This document shows, piece by piece, positions 20,415 through 21,415 of a stretch of 21,415 nt of DNA. The notes below the pieces were generated by a model that saw nothing but the letters and a program-made list of their open reading frames with translations, was not told where the DNA came from and did no database searches. Within the stretch, counting starts at the first letter, position 1. Every line of letters starts with the position of its first letter. The stretch covers positions 1 through 21,415 of the IMG/VR virus record IMGVR_UViG_3300025120_000667. One strand, given 5' to 3'. This DNA comes from a virus. Position numbers and translations under genes: made by a program.

Positions 20415-21415
20415 TATACCATCCCTTTAGGTAGTTATAATGGTTTTGAAAATATTTTTCAGCCAATTCATTTTTATTTGAGATAGCTTCAGTGTAATAT
20501 TTTCCATATTGTTCTTGTTTCTCAGTAATATAAGGCTCAATGTTATCATATGCTCCTCCTGCCTTTAGCATACTAAACCATTGACATACGCTAAACATAC
20601 TATCAGGAGAATACATAAAATATCTTGCAGGCGCAGGCAATAAACTAGATATCATTTTTTGAGATCCTTCAGGTAAGTCCTCTAATTTTAAATTTCTTAT
20701 CTCTTTCCAATAATCTGTATCGCTCTTTGAACTATAATAGTAATGTGCCCAAACAAATGCAAGTATTTCGTCACTCATCATTTGAAAATGCTGGTTAATT
20801 CTTCTATGAGCAGTGGGGCTCCAAACATTTCCTGATTGGTTTAATTGTTCTGTAATGTATTCTACTACTGCTGTAGTAAAAGTAATACCAGTTGCTTCTA
20901 ATGGTTCTACAAATCCTGCACTAAGTCCTACTGCACACACATTTTTCTTTGCAATGTTTTTATGATAGCCTGTTTTCATTTTCAAATGTTTAATTGGTGT
21001 ATCAAAGTCGTTTAATGAAGTCCTAAATTCAGTTTCTGCTTGGTCTTGGCTAATAAAATCACTAGAATATACATATCCGTTACCAATTCTGTGGTATGTT
21101 GGTATAGTCCAACGCCAACCACTGGTCATTGCGGTTGCTTTTGTGTAAGGGTGACATTCTTTTTCAGGATCTTTGTATTGTACCGGCATTGCCATAGCAC
21201 TATCATTAGCTAACCAACGCTTATAAGGTAAAAATGGTTCTCGAAGAGTCTTTTCAAGTAATATACTTTCAAATCCAGAGCAATCTATGAATAGATCAGC
21301 TTCGTATTTGGTTCCATCTTCGTTTACGAGAGCAGTTATACCATCATCGTCAGTAAGTACCTGTGTAATCTTAGTATCAACATAATTTATTTTTGTAAAA
21401 ATTAGTTTTTTGATA
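20407..21415 (-). CDS. Tryptophan halogenase family protein, N-terminus off window
   Basis: The frame is open from base 21415, so the N-terminus lies beyond the right edge and about 336 residues are visible. Motifs are clear: DLFIDCSGFESILLE (about 21291-21247), WxWxIP as GWRWTIPTYHRIGNGYVYSS from about 21120, and GLSAGFVEPLEATGITFTT near 20925. This is the flavin-dependent tryptophan halogenase family, which uses FADH2, oxygen and halide. The FAD-binding GxGxxG and the catalytic Lys would be upstream. Such genes occur in cyanophages but their substrate is unknown. An internal ATG at 21195 is not the start; the protein continues through it. It is translationally coupled to the 2OG oxygenase. 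Confidence 0.93.
   Translation of the reverse strand, partial: IKKLIFTKINYVDTKITQVLTDDDGITALVNEDGTKYEADLFIDCSGFESILLEKTLREPFLPYKRWLANDSAMAMPVQYKDPEKECHPYTKATAMTSGWRWTIPTYHRIGNGYVYSSDFISQDQAETEFRTSLNDFDTPIKHLKMKTGYHKNIAKKNVCAVGLSAGFVEPLEATGITFTTAVVEYITEQLNQSGNVWSPTAHRRINQHFQMMSDEILAFVWAHYYYSSKSDTDYWKEIRNLKLEDLPEGSQKMISSLLPAPARYFMYSPDSMFSVCQWFSMLKAGGAYDNIEPYITEKQEQYGKYYTEAISNKNELAEKYFQNHYNYLKGWYNG

Noticed and set aside
21168-21195. Halogenase start at the ATG at 21195
   Set aside because: The frame continues upstream to the window edge with strong family motifs (IDCSGF), so that ATG is internal.

Overview
This window looks like part of the genome of an AT-rich, T4-like marine myovirus of the cyanophage/pelagiphage type. 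The evidence is a run of recognisable T4 virion genes in their marine-phage form: gp13 and gp14 neck, gp15 tail completion, gp18 sheath, gp19 tube, gp4 head completion and gp16 small terminase. These sit with accessory genes typical of such phages: a tryptophan halogenase, a 2OG-Fe(II) oxygenase, a YHYH protein, and Nudix and cupin proteins. Genes are tightly packed, often overlap by 1-8 bases, and no gap reaches 300 bases. No photosynthesis, tRNA or host gene is visible, so the host cannot be fixed from this window.

Layout. Bases 1-4196 (minus strand) hold, in order of transcription: a tail-tube-like baseplate protein (gp54-like), a conserved 120-aa protein, the gp4-like nuclease-fold protein, the small terminase, a conserved protein whose N-terminus resembles a T4 capsid-targeting sequence, and a peptidoglycan-binding-domain protein cut by the left edge. 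Bases 4293-8308 (minus) are tail tube and a very large tail sheath, with a clear intrinsic terminator after the tube gene. At 8309-9367 a plus-strand HNH protein overlaps tail to tail with the deoxynucleoside monophosphate kinase gene (gp1). The kinase gene is preceded by a consensus host sigma-70 promoter, unlike its neighbours. gp13 (minus) and gp14-gp15 (plus) diverge from a near-perfect palindrome carrying a late-promoter-like element in each direction. The plus-strand operon continues with Nudix, cupin-like and small unknown genes to 13904.

Bases 13891-18660 (minus) hold four consecutive genes: a cupredoxin-domain structural protein, a complete subtilisin-like S8 protease, a YHYH-domain protein and a second cupredoxin-domain protein. 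They look like accessory virion or adsorption proteins. Bases 18694-21415 (minus) are a tightly coupled accessory operon: tryptophan halogenase (5' end off the window), 2OG-Fe(II) oxygenase and two uncharacterised phage proteins.

Regulation. A GATAAATA-like octamer, close to the T4 late promoter TATAAATA, recurs just upstream of most virion gene groups on both strands. The genes most worth a second look are the protease/cupredoxin/YHYH cluster, the divergent palindromic promoter with possibly leaderless gp14 mRNA, and the sheath protein with flagellar-hook-like inserted domains.
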